Of a DNA stretch of 64,000 nucleotides, positions 25,775 through 34,414 are shown piece after piece. The position numbers and the translations under genes were made by a program. The notes beneath the pieces are model-generated. The model made no database searches and was not told the DNA's origin. It worked only from the letters and a program-made list of their open reading frames with translations. The stretch comes from Methanoregula sp. (GTDB lineage Archaea; Halobacteriota; Methanomicrobia; Methanomicrobiales; Methanospirillaceae). The DNA lies in the NCBI RefSeq assembly GCF_028712425.1, contig NZ_JAQTQD010000003.1:119805-183804 (forward strand). Reading direction: 5' to 3'. The first letter of the stretch is position 1, and each line of letters opens with the position of its first letter.

Positions 25775-26956
25775 TCAGTTCCGGCGGAGGGCGGCTATCC
25801 CCTGCGCGAGCCGGTGCATCCCTTCATGGATCTGCTCTTCTGAAGCGGAGGAGAAGTTCAGCCGGATCGTGTCCGTGCCGCCCCCGTCCACGTAGAACGG
25901 GAGGCCGGGGAGGACAGCGACTTTCTTTCTCACGCCCTCATCGAAAACCTCGCGGGAGGAGAGGCCGGGCGGGAGGGTTGCCATCAGGAACATGCCCCCT
26001 TCCGGATTTGTGTGGATAATCTCCGGCATCAGGTCGTCAAAGAGCTCGCACATGAGCCGGCACTTGCGGCTGTACGCGGAGACGATCGTTTTGATGTGTG
26101 CGTCAGGGTCGCTCGTTGTCAGGTACCGGTGGAGGATCTTCTGGCAGAGGAAATTGGAATGGAGGTCAGCTGCCTGCTTGACGACATTGAACTGCTGAAG
26201 AATCCCGGACGGGGCAAACATCCAGCCGATCCGCATGCCCGGAGCAACGGTCTTGGAGAAGGATCCGGAGATGACTGCCTGTTCAGGGAGATACTTCTTG
26301 ACTGGCAGCCGGGGCCGTGCATCGAAGAAGAGTTCGCCGAACGCATCGTCCTCGTAGAAGACGGGACTGGTACCTGAAAGGACCTCCGCGATTGCCTTGC
26401 GCTTCTCCTGCGAGTACGTCCGGCCCGAGGGGTTCTGGGAGTTGGGGATCCCGTAGAAGAACTTCGGCCGCTCTTTTTTGACCATCTGCGTAAATGCGTC
26501 CAGGTCCGGCCCGTCCTCTTCCAGCGGTACGGTGTCGATGACCGGCTCGTAGAGCGAGAACGCCTCGATAGCGCCGAGGTAGCCGGGCCGCTCCATACCC
26601 ACGTGGTCGCCCCGGTTGAGGAAGAGCTTGGCAAAGAGGTCGAGGCACTGCTGCGATCCGTTGACGATCTGGATCTCTTCGGCAGTTGCCGGGATGCCGA
26701 GCCGGTGCCGGTACCGGTCCGCGATGTACTCGCGGAGGGGCAGGAAGCCATCCGTCGTGGTGTACTGGAGCGCCACCTTCGGGTCTTCCTCAAATATTTC
26801 GCGTGCTGCCCGCGCGATCCCTACGGTATCGATCAGTTCCGCCGAGGGAAGTCCCCCGGCAAAGGAGATGATGGAGGGATCGGAGGAGACTTTGAAGAGC
26901 TCTTCGAGAAAGGATTTCGGCGCCCGTGCGACCCTGTCGGCGAACTGGAACTGCAT
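25775..26956 (-). CDS. PLP-dependent class I/II aminotransferase (LysN/AAT-like), 393 aa
   Basis: A fold type I aminotransferase of the COG1167 group without the GntR domain. The PLP lysine is in SGSFSKTVAPGMRIGWMFAP. The conserved Asn/Pro segment is YGIPNSQNPSGRTYS, and the Asp and Tyr PLP contacts are in FYEDDAFGEL. The N-terminus ISFAGGLPSAELID is characteristic of 2-aminoadipate/multi-substrate aminotransferases, which use aromatic, branched or aminoadipate substrates with 2-oxoglutarate. The specific amino acid cannot be told from sequence. Transcribed alone on the minus strand; the gap to the divergent operon at 27.1 kb holds both promoters. Confidence 0.9.
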   Translation of the reverse strand: MQFQFADRVARAPKSFLEELFKVSSDPSIISFAGGLPSAELIDTVGIARAAREIFEEDPKVALQYTTTDGFLPLREYIADRYRHRLGIPATAEEIQIVNGSQQCLDLFAKLFLNRGDHVGMERPGYLGAIEAFSLYEPVIDTVPLEEDGPDLDAFTQMVKKERPKFFYGIPNSQNPSGRTYSQEKRKAIAEVLSGTSPVFYEDDAFGELFFDARPRLPVKKYLPEQAVISGSFSKTVAPGMRIGWMFAPSGILQQFNVVKQAADLHSNFLCQKILHRYLTTSDPDAHIKTIVSAYSRKCRLMCELFDDLMPEIIHTNPEGGMFLMATLPPGLSSREVFDEGVRKKVAVLPGLPFYVDGGGTDTIRLNFSSASEEQIHEGMHRLAQGIAALRRN

Positions 26957-27087
26957 GGTAAGACCCGTGACCGTGGAAGATTGATCTTCCGGCCTGATAT
27001 CTCTGGTTTATCGGACTGCCGGGGGAAAAAGGTATGGAATTGGTGACGATTGGAGATACTTCGTTTTAGATGCTGCCGTCAGCATAG

Positions 27088-27127
27088 CAATAAATACCAT
27101 CACGCTCATATTGACTGACCAGTCAGT
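27088..27127 (+). promoter_or_regulatory. TATA box and TetR-type palindromic operator
   Basis: AATAAATACC at 27088-27097 is a TATA-like box. The 14-bp near-perfect palindrome ACTGAC-CA-GTCAGT at 27114-27127 covers the predicted transcription start. Sites of the form TGACTGACCAGTCA are common operators of TetR/AcrR family repressors in bacteria, and a TetR gene is in the operon (28366), so negative autoregulation by blocking the start site is likely. Confidence 0.7.
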
Positions 27128-27143
27128 TTACATGGTGTTCCCG

Positions 27144-28373
27144 ATGTTGTACCGGACTGTTCCCAAAACCGGCGACAAACTTTCCGCGCTCGGCTTCGGC
27201 TGCATGCGCCTCCCGCAAAAGGGCCGGAGTGTTGATGAGGAGCGTGCAATCCGCCAGATCCGGCACGCGATCGAGAGCGGCGTCAATTACATTGACACGG
27301 CGCCCGTCTACCATTTTGGCAAGAGCGAGCAGGTACTTGCAAAGGCACTGGCAGGAGGGTACCGGGAGAAGGTCCGGATCGCGACCAAGCTCCCGCACTG
27401 GGAGGTCTTCGAGCGCGAGGATATGGACCGGATCTTAAACGGCCAGCTCGCGATCCTCCAGACCGATCACATCGATTACTATCTCCTCCACAGCCTTGCC
27501 GGGAAGAGTTTCCAGATCATGAAGGATCTCGGCGTCCTGGAATTCCTCGACAGTGCAAAGAAGGATGGCCGTATCATCCATGCCGGCTTCTCGTCCCACG
27601 GGAGCCTCGAGGATTTCAAAATGATCGTGGACGCGTACGCATGGGACTTCTGCCAGATCCAGTATAATTATCTTGACGAGAAGATCCAGGCCGGAACCGA
27701 GGGCCTGAAGTACGCCGCCGCAAAAGGTCTCGCGGTCATGATCATGGAGCCGCTGCGGGGCGGCAACCTTGCCGGCCGTATTCCCGGGAGCGTTGAGAAG
27801 ATCTGGGCGGAATCTACCGTGAAGCGGTCGCCGGCCGAGTGGGGTTTGCGCTGGGTCTGGGACCACCCGGAGGTGACCGTTGTCCTCTCCGGCATGAACG
27901 ACGAAGCGCACATTGACGAGAACATCCGGGTCGCGGGCGAGGCATTGCCGGGATCGCTCACGCCCGATGAACAAGCGCTGATCGACCGGGTCCGTGACGA
28001 GTACCGGCGGCTCATGAAGGTAGGGTGTACAGGCTGCGGGTACTGCATGCCCTGTCCGGCCGGAGTCGACATCCCCGGCGTCTTTTCGAGTTACAATGCG
28101 CACGCCCTCTTCCCGCACGACCCGGCGGGGAAGTTCCAGTACATCGGGCGCCATGGCGGGCTCATGGGGGAGAAGACGGCAGCCGGGCTCTGCCGTCAAT
28201 GCGGCAAGTGTGAGAAGGCCTGCCCGCAACACCTCCCGATCCCGGCGCTGATGAAGGAGGTCTCGCACGAGATGGAGGGGATGATGGACATCGCGGTCCC
28301 GGTCATGAAGGGCGGGCTCTGGTGCATCAACTGGGTCAAACGGTTCATTCTGGGTGAGAAGTCCCATGCGTGA
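27144..28373 (+). CDS. Aldo/keto reductase with C-terminal ferredoxin-like cysteine domain, 409 aa
   Basis: An N-terminal aldo/keto reductase TIM barrel (MLYRTVPKTGDKLSALGFGC, YIDTAPVYHFGKSE with the catalytic Tyr, ATKLPHW with Lys, LLHSL with His), followed by a cysteine-rich C-terminus with CTGCGYCMPCPAGVDIPG and CRQCGKCEKACPQHLPIP, which should bind 4Fe-4S clusters. COG1453-type proteins of this kind are common in anaerobes; substrates are unknown, and electron transfer through the clusters rather than only NADPH is inferred. In-frame starts at 27111 and 27132 lie in or next to the operator; ATG 27144 has GGTG 6 bases upstream and gives the family's usual start. First gene of the operon with TetR and an ABC exporter. 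Confidence 0.9.
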   Translation: MLYRTVPKTGDKLSALGFGCMRLPQKGRSVDEERAIRQIRHAIESGVNYIDTAPVYHFGKSEQVLAKALAGGYREKVRIATKLPHWEVFEREDMDRILNGQLAILQTDHIDYYLLHSLAGKSFQIMKDLGVLEFLDSAKKDGRIIHAGFSSHGSLEDFKMIVDAYAWDFCQIQYNYLDEKIQAGTEGLKYAAAKGLAVMIMEPLRGGNLAGRIPGSVEKIWAESTVKRSPAEWGLRWVWDHPEVTVVLSGMNDEAHIDENIRVAGEALPGSLTPDEQALIDRVRDEYRRLMKVGCTGCGYCMPCPAGVDIPGVFSSYNAHALFPHDPAGKFQYIGRHGGLMGEKTAAGLCRQCGKCEKACPQHLPIPALMKEVSHEMEGMMDIAVPVMKGGLWCINWVKRFILGEKSHA

Positions 28374-28941
28374 ACCGTCGCCCGACAAGCAGGAGGCGAT
28401 CCTTGAGACGGCGCTCACGCTCTTCACCGAGCGGGGCTTTGCCGGCACGCCGACCTCGCTCATCTCGAAAGAAGCCGGCGTTGCAACCGGCACGCTCTTT
28501 TTTTACTTCAAGACCAAGGAGGAACTGATCGATACGCTCTACCGTCGGGTCAAGAGCGAGGCCGCAAAAGAGATGAGCCGGGGGATTGACAAAGAGAAGA
28601 GCGCAAAAGCAAAGCTCCGCCGGCTCGGGCGCAATGCGGCGGGATGGGGTATGAAGAATCCTGCGAAACTGAAGTTCATGGAGCAGTTCGCCCACTCCCC
28701 GTTTGTCTCAACGAGCGCCCATGAAGAGGGGATGAGCCATTTTCTCTTTCTGGAGGATCTTGTCCGGCAGGGGATACAGGACGGCGAGATCCGGAATGTC
28801 GAACCGTCCGGCCTCTTCTGCCTGATGGCATCGGCCCTCTCGGGCATGATCGCCCATGCGCTCTCCACAGGTGACAGAAAAGAGCGGGAACGGATCATCG
28901 AAGACGGCCTGGATTTCATCTGGTTCGGTATGAAAGCGTGA
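28366..28941 (+). CDS. TetR/AcrR family transcriptional regulator, 191 aa
   Basis: N-terminal HTH of the TetR type: KQEAILETALTLFTERGFAGTPTSLISKEAGVATGTLFFYFKTKEELIDTLYRRV, with the turn at SKEAGVATG. The C-terminal about 130 residues form the helical ligand-binding domain. ATG 28366 overlaps the AKR stop by 8 bases and has GTGAGAAG upstream. It probably represses its own operon through the palindrome at 27114-27127 and is released by a compound handled by the reductase or exporter. Confidence 0.92.
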   Translation: MREPSPDKQEAILETALTLFTERGFAGTPTSLISKEAGVATGTLFFYFKTKEELIDTLYRRVKSEAAKEMSRGIDKEKSAKAKLRRLGRNAAGWGMKNPAKLKFMEQFAHSPFVSTSAHEEGMSHFLFLEDLVRQGIQDGEIRNVEPSGLFCLMASALSGMIAHALSTGDRKERERIIEDGLDFIWFGMKA

Positions 28942-28953
28942 GGAGATGACAAC

Positions 28954-29679
28954 ATGACAACAGTTCTGGAAGCACGGGGCCTCTCGAAGGCCTATGGCGA
29001 AGTACAGGCAGTGGACACTGTGACGCTCTCGGTGAAGGAGGGAGCGCTCTTTGGCCTGCTGGGGCCAAACGGCTCCGGAAAGACCACGATGATCAAGATG
29101 CTGACCGGGCAGACGAAACCGACTGCCGGCTCGGCGACCGTTCTTGGCGTTGACGTGACCAAAGACCCGGTCGGGGTCAGGGCCCGTGTCGGGATCATCC
29201 CCGAGCAGGAGACCCCTCCCAGTTTCCTCTCCGCGATGGAGTACCTCCGGTTCGTTGCCGCGGTTCGGAAGATCCCGGACATCGAGACAAAAGCGGAGTG
29301 GTGGTTCGACTTCCTCGACTTTGCTGACAAGAAGAACGTGCTCTGTAAGGATCTCTCCCGGGGCACGCGGCAGAAGCTGATGTTCACCCAGGCCTTCATC
29401 CACGAGCCGGCTCTCGCCCTCATCGACGAACCGCTCATCAACTTCGACCCCATCATGCAGGACCTGGTCAAGGAGTATCTCGCGGACTACGTGAAGAAGG
29501 GAAAAACGATCTTCATCTCCACGCACATCCTCGAAGTGGCCGAGGAGATCTGCTCGGAGTTCGCGATCCTCCACAAGGGGAAGCTGCTTCACACCGGTAC
29601 CGTTGCCGAGCTGACCGGCCGGGGCGACCACCTGCCGTCCTTCTTCCTCTCGCTTGTCCGGAAGGATCGCCATGTTTGA
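28954..29679 (+). CDS. ABC-2 type exporter ATP-binding protein, 241 aa
   Basis: ATPase with Walker A GPNGSGKTTM, a signature motif LSRGTRQKL and Walker B LALIDEPL; the H-loop is STHILEVAEE. The residue after Walker B is Glu, so it should be active. It energises the permease whose gene overlaps its 3' end by 8 bp. TetR control suggests drug or metabolite export, which is inference from context. Confidence 0.93.
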   Translation: MTTVLEARGLSKAYGEVQAVDTVTLSVKEGALFGLLGPNGSGKTTMIKMLTGQTKPTAGSATVLGVDVTKDPVGVRARVGIIPEQETPPSFLSAMEYLRFVAAVRKIPDIETKAEWWFDFLDFADKKNVLCKDLSRGTRQKLMFTQAFIHEPALALIDEPLINFDPIMQDLVKEYLADYVKKGKTIFISTHILEVAEEICSEFAILHKGKLLHTGTVAELTGRGDHLPSFFLSLVRKDRHV

Positions 29680-31078
29680 GCTTTTCATCGCCATGATGAA
29701 GGAGGAATGGCGGGTCCATTCCACGATGTTTGGCAGCCTCTCGTTTGCCCTCTTCCCGTTCATGATCTTCGGGATCGCGTTCATGGGTGCGTTCCTCGTC
29801 CCCCTGATGCGGACAACGCTTCCGGCCGGCAACCTCTCGCTCATCCTCCACGGGAGTTACCTGATGCTCGGGATCATGGTCGGGGGCTTCGGCCTTCTCG
29901 GGAACGAGGTGATGAACCGGCGGTTCGGGCAGGCAAGCTTGCTTGCCTACTCTGCCCGGAGCCTCCCGCTCTCGGAACGGTTCATCTTCTCAAACTTCGT
30001 GGTCAAGGACACGGTCTACTACTTCTTCCTCTGGGTGCTCCCGTTCGGCCTCGGGTACCTCCTCGCCACACCCTGGACCGGCGTTTCGCTCGCGAGTGCC
30101 CTCCTGCTCATCCTCACCCTGAGCCTCTCGTTCCTCTACGGCCTCTGCGGGATCTTCTTCCTCTCGACCGTATACGCCCGGTCGAAACCGGCGTTCTGGC
30201 TCTTCCTCTTCGCGTGCCTCGCGTCTCTCGCGGCCATCTCGCTTGTCACCGGGGCAAACCCGGCGCTCCTCTTCCCGCCCCTCCTGCTCGGGAGCGCGTT
30301 CACACTGGAGCACCTTCTTGTCTCCTGCCTCCTGCCGGCATTCCTCTTTGCCGTCTCCCTCTGGCTCTTCTCCCCGGAGTCCGTGGGATCCGAGAAGAAT
30401 TACCGGGACGCGTTTGGCCCCTTACAAAAGCGCCTCTCCCTCCTGCCGAATCCCCCGCTTGCCGCCAAGGACACGCTTGACCTGTACCGGAGCGGGAGCA
30501 TGATCGGCCAGACGATCTTCTCCTTCCTCCTCCCGCTTGCCGTGATCTGGTTCTTCCTCTCCCTCCTCGGCCCGTTCTTCCCGCCCCACGGCCTCCTCAT
30601 GATCTTCGCGATCACGGCCGGTGTCATCGCATCGACCATGTACACGTGGGTCACGATGTTCGACACGTTCGGTCCCTATGCCTGCCTGCCCGTTGCGGTC
30701 AGCACGCTGATCGAAAGCAAGCTGACAACGTTTGCGATCCTCCAACTGATCCCCGCGGTCTTCATCGCCATCGTCGCGGTTCTCGCAGGCGAGGCTGCGT
30801 TTCTCCTCCCCGCGGTCGTGCTCGGCCTATCGGTCTCGTTCTACGCCGTTGCGGTCATGGCCTGGCTTGCCGGACTCTCCCCCAGTGTGATGGTTTATGA
30901 CGTAAAGGTGCTCGCCTGGTATCTCGTGCTCACCGGGATCGTGCTGGTTCTCTTCACCGCGGCAGCCTTCGCCAACCCGTACTATGCGCTCGCCTCTGTG
31001 GTCCTTGTCCTCCCTGCGTGGTGGTTTGTGCAGAAGGCGAAGGTGCGGTGGGATGCGGTGGACCCGGCGCGGTTCTGA
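29672..31078 (+). CDS. ABC exporter permease, 468 aa
   Basis: A polytopic membrane protein with about twelve hydrophobic segments and few charged residues, consistent with an ABC-2 type permease. The start ATG at 29672 (MFELFIAMMKEEWRVHS) overlaps the end of the ATPase gene by 8 bases, indicating coupling; the longer frame from 29654 is unlikely. It forms the transport channel with the ATPase. The substrate is unknown. Confidence 0.85.
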   Translation: MFELFIAMMKEEWRVHSTMFGSLSFALFPFMIFGIAFMGAFLVPLMRTTLPAGNLSLILHGSYLMLGIMVGGFGLLGNEVMNRRFGQASLLAYSARSLPLSERFIFSNFVVKDTVYYFFLWVLPFGLGYLLATPWTGVSLASALLLILTLSLSFLYGLCGIFFLSTVYARSKPAFWLFLFACLASLAAISLVTGANPALLFPPLLLGSAFTLEHLLVSCLLPAFLFAVSLWLFSPESVGSEKNYRDAFGPLQKRLSLLPNPPLAAKDTLDLYRSGSMIGQTIFSFLLPLAVIWFFLSLLGPFFPPHGLLMIFAITAGVIASTMYTWVTMFDTFGPYACLPVAVSTLIESKLTTFAILQLIPAVFIAIVAVLAGEAAFLLPAVVLGLSVSFYAVAVMAWLAGLSPSVMVYDVKVLAWYLVLTGIVLVLFTAAAFANPYYALASVVLVLPAWWFVQKAKVRWDAVDPARF

Positions 31079-31158
31079 TTTTTTCAGGTCCCTGTCTGTA
31101 CCGAGAAGCCGGCAACAATTCTCTTTTTTATCTCTCTCGCCATACCAAGAGTATTGAT

Positions 31159-31356
31159 ATGAGTTCTCCTGAACGGTTCATCTCCCTTATCGCGAAGGGT
31201 CTCATCCTGCTTGGGCTCGTCGCGTTTGTCGTTATTCTGATCGGCTGGACACCTTCGGGTGCAGGTCTCCTTCTCCCACTGGTTGCATTCGTCCTCCTTG
31301 CCACCGGGTTTATCATACTGAAAAAGCCGGAATATCTTGGTTTGTCGCTGATCTGA
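31159..31356 (+). CDS. Small membrane protein, 65 aa
   Basis: Two membrane segments (about residues 12-31 and 38-54) with a short polar N-terminus MSSPERFISLIAKG. The longer frame starting at 31018 lies inside the preceding permease gene. The ATG at 31159 has no strong ribosome site, but TTTTTTATCTCTCTCGCC upstream may hold a promoter. No family recognised; function unknown. Confidence 0.5.
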   Translation: MSSPERFISLIAKGLILLGLVAFVVILIGWTPSGAGLLLPLVAFVLLATGFIILKKPEYLGLSLI

Positions 31357-31387
31357 TTAGAGTGAGATGAATCCATCAGGATCGTTC

Positions 31388-31441
31388 GAAGAATTGCTTC
31401 GCAATTCTTCTCTTCCTCGACCTTCTGATGAAGGTCTTGGA
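31388..31441 (+). repeat. Two-hairpin element
   Basis: GAAGAATTGC, loop TTC, GCAATTCTTC (perfect 10-bp stem); linker TCTTCCTC; GACCTTC-TGAT-GAAGGTC (perfect 7-bp stem with TGAT loop); tail TTGGA. It lies between the 65-aa membrane gene and the oppositely oriented HicB gene. Confidence 0.85.
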
Positions 31442-31485
31442 TAAGAAAAATAGAGAAATTTGTTTTCCCGGCCGAACCGGGAACA

Positions 31486-31716
31486 TTATGCGGAGTCAGC
31501 GACTTCGATCTTGATGATCTCAGAATGGACGGATGCAATGGTCTTTGCCAGTTCCGCATTCTGGGCTTCCCGCACCACTTCGATCGCTTCGCGGATGTTT
31601 GCTATGGCTTCACCCTGGGTGTTGCCATACCCGCGTGCAGACGGAATCTCCACGCAACGGGCAGTGAAACCGCCCTTCTCGTGGCACTCCGTGATAATGG
31701 TGTAGTGCATGATCAT
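31486..31716 (-). CDS. Orphan HicB-like protein, 74-76 aa
   Basis: HicB-type partial RNase H fold: YTIITECHEKGGFTARCVEI, then SARGYGNTQGEAIANIREAIEVV. The residue after the first motif and the helical segment match HicB antitoxins. No HicA gene is adjacent on either side. The start could be ATG 31716 or ATG 31710 (MHYTIITE, the usual beginning). It may be a solitary regulator or a remnant of a toxin-antitoxin pair. Confidence 0.75.
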   Translation of the reverse strand: MIMHYTIITECHEKGGFTARCVEIPSARGYGNTQGEAIANIREAIEVVREAQNAELAKTIASVHSEIIKIEVADSA

Positions 31717-31776
31717 ATAAGATCGAGGGGCCTCTTTACAAAGTTTCTGGTCGGAATGGGCTAAAACCGGGTGTTT

Positions 31777-32532
31777 TTAGCCGGTTTGCGGGTCATCTCC
31801 ATGGTTTTTCTGCGCTTCATACTCGCGGAGGTGGTCCTTTACTCCCGCTTCGAAATCATCGGGGAAGTGGCGGAATTCCTGCGCCACGAGCAGCATCCTT
31901 GCCGCATCCCCGACGGCCTTGTGTGGCTTGATGATATACCGGAACTTCTCCGGGATCCTGTACGAGAAATGCCGGGAGGAGAGTGTCCTGCCATTCAGGG
32001 CAAACCCGATGACAAGGGACATGCGGTCAAGGGAAACATCCTCTTTTAGGGAATACTGGTGCCGGATCTCGCCCTGGAGGTCGCGTATGACAAATCCGGT
32101 GGTACTGACCCGGGCACGCTGGAATGTCTCCATCTCGCGGCGCCGTGCAAAGAAGACCAGGGTGCCGATCTGTTTTGCATTCAGCGCCTGCATGAATGCC
32201 CGGACATCGGCATGGGCACCGGCAATGGCGTCTTTTGCGCGGCGTATCCCTTCTGCGTTGAGACGGATTTTCTCATCCGGCAGCGTCTCGCCGGGCCGGC
32301 TGAGGTTGAAGGCCCGCCGGTGCCCGTCCACCCTCTTTCCCACGTGATTGGTGACATTTTTCCAGAGTTCGACCTCAACATCGTGGCTGAATGCCCTGCC
32401 AAAAAACGAGATGGTGTCGGAGACCGGCTCGTGCAAAACAATCCCGATTTCGATGGGGATCTGCATCCCCTGTCGGGTGCCGCGGATGCCGGCAAATTCC
32501 ATGTCAATGAAAGCAGTCTGGGGATCAGGCAT
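31777..32532 (-). CDS. DEDDh-type 3'-5' exonuclease-like protein, 251 aa
   Basis: RNase H-like exonuclease motifs: FIDMEFAG (Exo I, Asp and Glu), a helical region LNAKQIGTLVFFARRREMETF (Exo II area) and HKAVGDAARMLLVAQEF (Exo III, His and Asp with the HxxxxD spacing). The protein is longer than minimal exonuclease domains and has an added C-terminal acidic tail. Its start has GGTGA 7 bases upstream and lies 28 bp after the methyltransferase gene on the same strand, so the two are likely in one operon. It could degrade single-stranded or nicked DNA, or RNA; substrate unknown. Confidence 0.75.
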   Translation of the reverse strand: MPDPQTAFIDMEFAGIRGTRQGMQIPIEIGIVLHEPVSDTISFFGRAFSHDVEVELWKNVTNHVGKRVDGHRRAFNLSRPGETLPDEKIRLNAEGIRRAKDAIAGAHADVRAFMQALNAKQIGTLVFFARRREMETFQRARVSTTGFVIRDLQGEIRHQYSLKEDVSLDRMSLVIGFALNGRTLSSRHFSYRIPEKFRYIIKPHKAVGDAARMLLVAQEFRHFPDDFEAGVKDHLREYEAQKNHGDDPQTG

Positions 32533-32559
32533 GCTTTGTTCACCAGTCTGCCGGAGGGC

Positions 32560-33339
32560 TCACTCCTTCAGGGCTGGGATTCCTACATCCGCGAGACGGT
32601 CCTGTGCAATGGCGCAGTATCCACTGTCGATCTCGATGCCGATCCCCTTCCGCCCGCAGAGGATTGCTGCAACAAGCGTGCTCCCGCTGCCCATGAACGG
32701 GTCGAGCACGGTATCCCCGACATACGTGAAGAGCTTCATGCACCGGAGCGGGAGCTCGACCGGGAACGGCGCCGGGTGCCCGATCTTCTTCTTGCTCTCG
32801 CCGTTAAACGTCCAGAGCCCATTGGTCCAGGCCATGAACTCGTCCCGCGTGATATCAGACTCCCGCGTGCCGCTGGTCTTCTTCCAGCTGTCCTTGTAGA
32901 ACACCACGATCAGTTCCACCGGCGCGATCACGTGCGGGGCCGAAGCGCTCATCCACGACCCCCACGCGGTCCGGCGCGAGATGTTCCCCTCGTTCCAGAC
33001 GATCGTGGAGTGGTACGAGAACCCCGCTTCCTTTGCAATAGTCGTGAGATCTGCCCCCACGCTCTGGTGGCCGCCCTTGTTTTTGTCGAGCGGGATGTTT
33101 AAGCAGAAGCGCCCGTCGCGTTTCATCCACCCGTGGCACCGCTTCATCCACCGGGCCGAGAAAGAAAGATACTCGTCGTAGGTGACCCGGTCATCGTGGG
33201 AGTTGTACGGGATGTCCACGTTATAGGGCGGCGATGTTACCACGAGATCGATGCTCTCGTTCGCGATTGTCCGGGTGGCAAAAAGGTCCTCGTTGATGAT
33301 CGTGGACCGGTCATCACGGAAAAAAACGGTTCCTGCCAC
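32560..33339 (-). CDS. Beta-class DNA methyltransferase (N6-adenine or N4-cytosine), 259 aa
   Basis: Motif order beta: TSPPYNVDIPY (catalytic TSPPY, motif IV) near the N-terminus, and SAM-binding DPFMGSGSTLVAA (motif I) near the C-terminus. The TSPP-Y form is common in N4-cytosine as well as some N6-adenine methyltransferases, so the modified base is uncertain. The GTG start at 33339 has GGAGGG 4-5 bases upstream. There is no restriction endonuclease gene beside it, only an exonuclease gene on the same transcript. It could be an orphan regulatory or protective methylase. Confidence 0.9.
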   Translation of the reverse strand: MAGTVFFRDDRSTIINEDLFATRTIANESIDLVVTSPPYNVDIPYNSHDDRVTYDEYLSFSARWMKRCHGWMKRDGRFCLNIPLDKNKGGHQSVGADLTTIAKEAGFSYHSTIVWNEGNISRRTAWGSWMSASAPHVIAPVELIVVFYKDSWKKTSGTRESDITRDEFMAWTNGLWTFNGESKKKIGHPAPFPVELPLRCMKLFTYVGDTVLDPFMGSGSTLVAAILCGRKGIGIEIDSGYCAIAQDRLADVGIPALKE

Positions 33340-33559
33340 AATGCCCTCCGTACTACTGGTTTGTCAGCGTGAGGTTTAGCGTTTCGCTCTTTTTATGCCC
33401 TGCTTTGGGAGAGGCAGAAACATCCTGGAATTATCCGGGCATTTCTATTCGATTGAACCGCATGGTTATACGAATAACCCCCGCCATCCTGCCAATATTA
33501 TTAAGCACCTCCCCCATTTCAGAAGAGAGCATTCGTTTCTTTATTGAGGTGGAGAGATT

Positions 33560-34357
33560 TTGGTTTTACCGTACCAGAAGATAGCATCCCGAACCGGCAT
33601 TGTTCTTGTTCTCCTGCTGCTCATTGTACCGCCCGTGTCGGCAGCCGTTGACAAAGCCACGATCACCCGGAGTACCGCCCCCGACCATACTGACCGGCCC
33701 GAAGCGATTCTTCTGCAAAAGACCCATATCGCGTACGTTGCCTGCGACCAGGATACCCGTATGAACGGGATCATCCGGTACATCGAGATCATCAGCAATG
33801 GCAGCGGGGCGTATCGTCTCCGGCAGATCCGGGACGATTATCTTGTCACGGCCTCCTCCATCCCCCTGATGCAGACCTCAGCCGAGATCGGGAAGGCCCG
33901 CGACAGTCTCGGCGCCTCTGCCCAAGAATTCTCGGATGAGACGCAGGCGCAGATGCTGTTTTTCAACGGGAGCGCGACACGGATGCAGGCCTGTATCCGC
34001 AGCATGGCAAACGCAAGCGCGGTCAGGAACGCGGGTAACCCGGATGCCGGCCTCTGGCTCAAAAACGAGTCCTCCCGGCTCGTGATCTTCAACCGGGAAT
34101 CAACCGAACGGAAACGGACCATCGCAGAACTGGGGAAACAGGGTGCCAACACAACGGAAATCCGGAACATCTCCCTGTTGATCGATGCCCAGCGTCCCAA
34201 CATCCAGGGCGCCCTCATGAACAAGTCTTCGGCGGCGCTCCAGTCCACCAACATCGTGATAAAAGACCTGAACCGCGAGTTCCGCTCGATCGTTACCGGC
34301 ACGCGGGCTGCGCTTGCCATCGCGATGAAGCGCGATGCGATCATGGCGATGGGCTGA
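33560..34357 (+). CDS. Secreted protein of unknown function, 265 aa
   Basis: The N-terminus has a signal peptide (ASRTGIVLVLLLLIVPPVSAA) and the mature part is rich in polar residues and predicted helices, with no membrane anchor at the C-terminus. The start is TTG at 33560, preceded by GGTGGAGAG. A CDQDTRM motif and one YVACDQ Cys are present. I do not recognise a family; one hit to a conserved methanogen protein would be expected. Transcribed as a single gene. Confidence 0.7.
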   Translation: MVLPYQKIASRTGIVLVLLLLIVPPVSAAVDKATITRSTAPDHTDRPEAILLQKTHIAYVACDQDTRMNGIIRYIEIISNGSGAYRLRQIRDDYLVTASSIPLMQTSAEIGKARDSLGASAQEFSDETQAQMLFFNGSATRMQACIRSMANASAVRNAGNPDAGLWLKNESSRLVIFNRESTERKRTIAELGKQGANTTEIRNISLLIDAQRPNIQGALMNKSSAALQSTNIVIKDLNREFRSIVTGTRAALAIAMKRDAIMAMG

Positions 34358-34414
34358 TTGCCCGTGCCCCTCCCACATCCATACGTTTTTCCCTGAACCG
34401 CCTGAAATCTCTTC

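Noticed and set aside
32059..33102. 347-codon + strand frame
   Set aside because: Antisense to the exonuclease and methyltransferase genes, spans the gap between them and shows no protein-like motifs.
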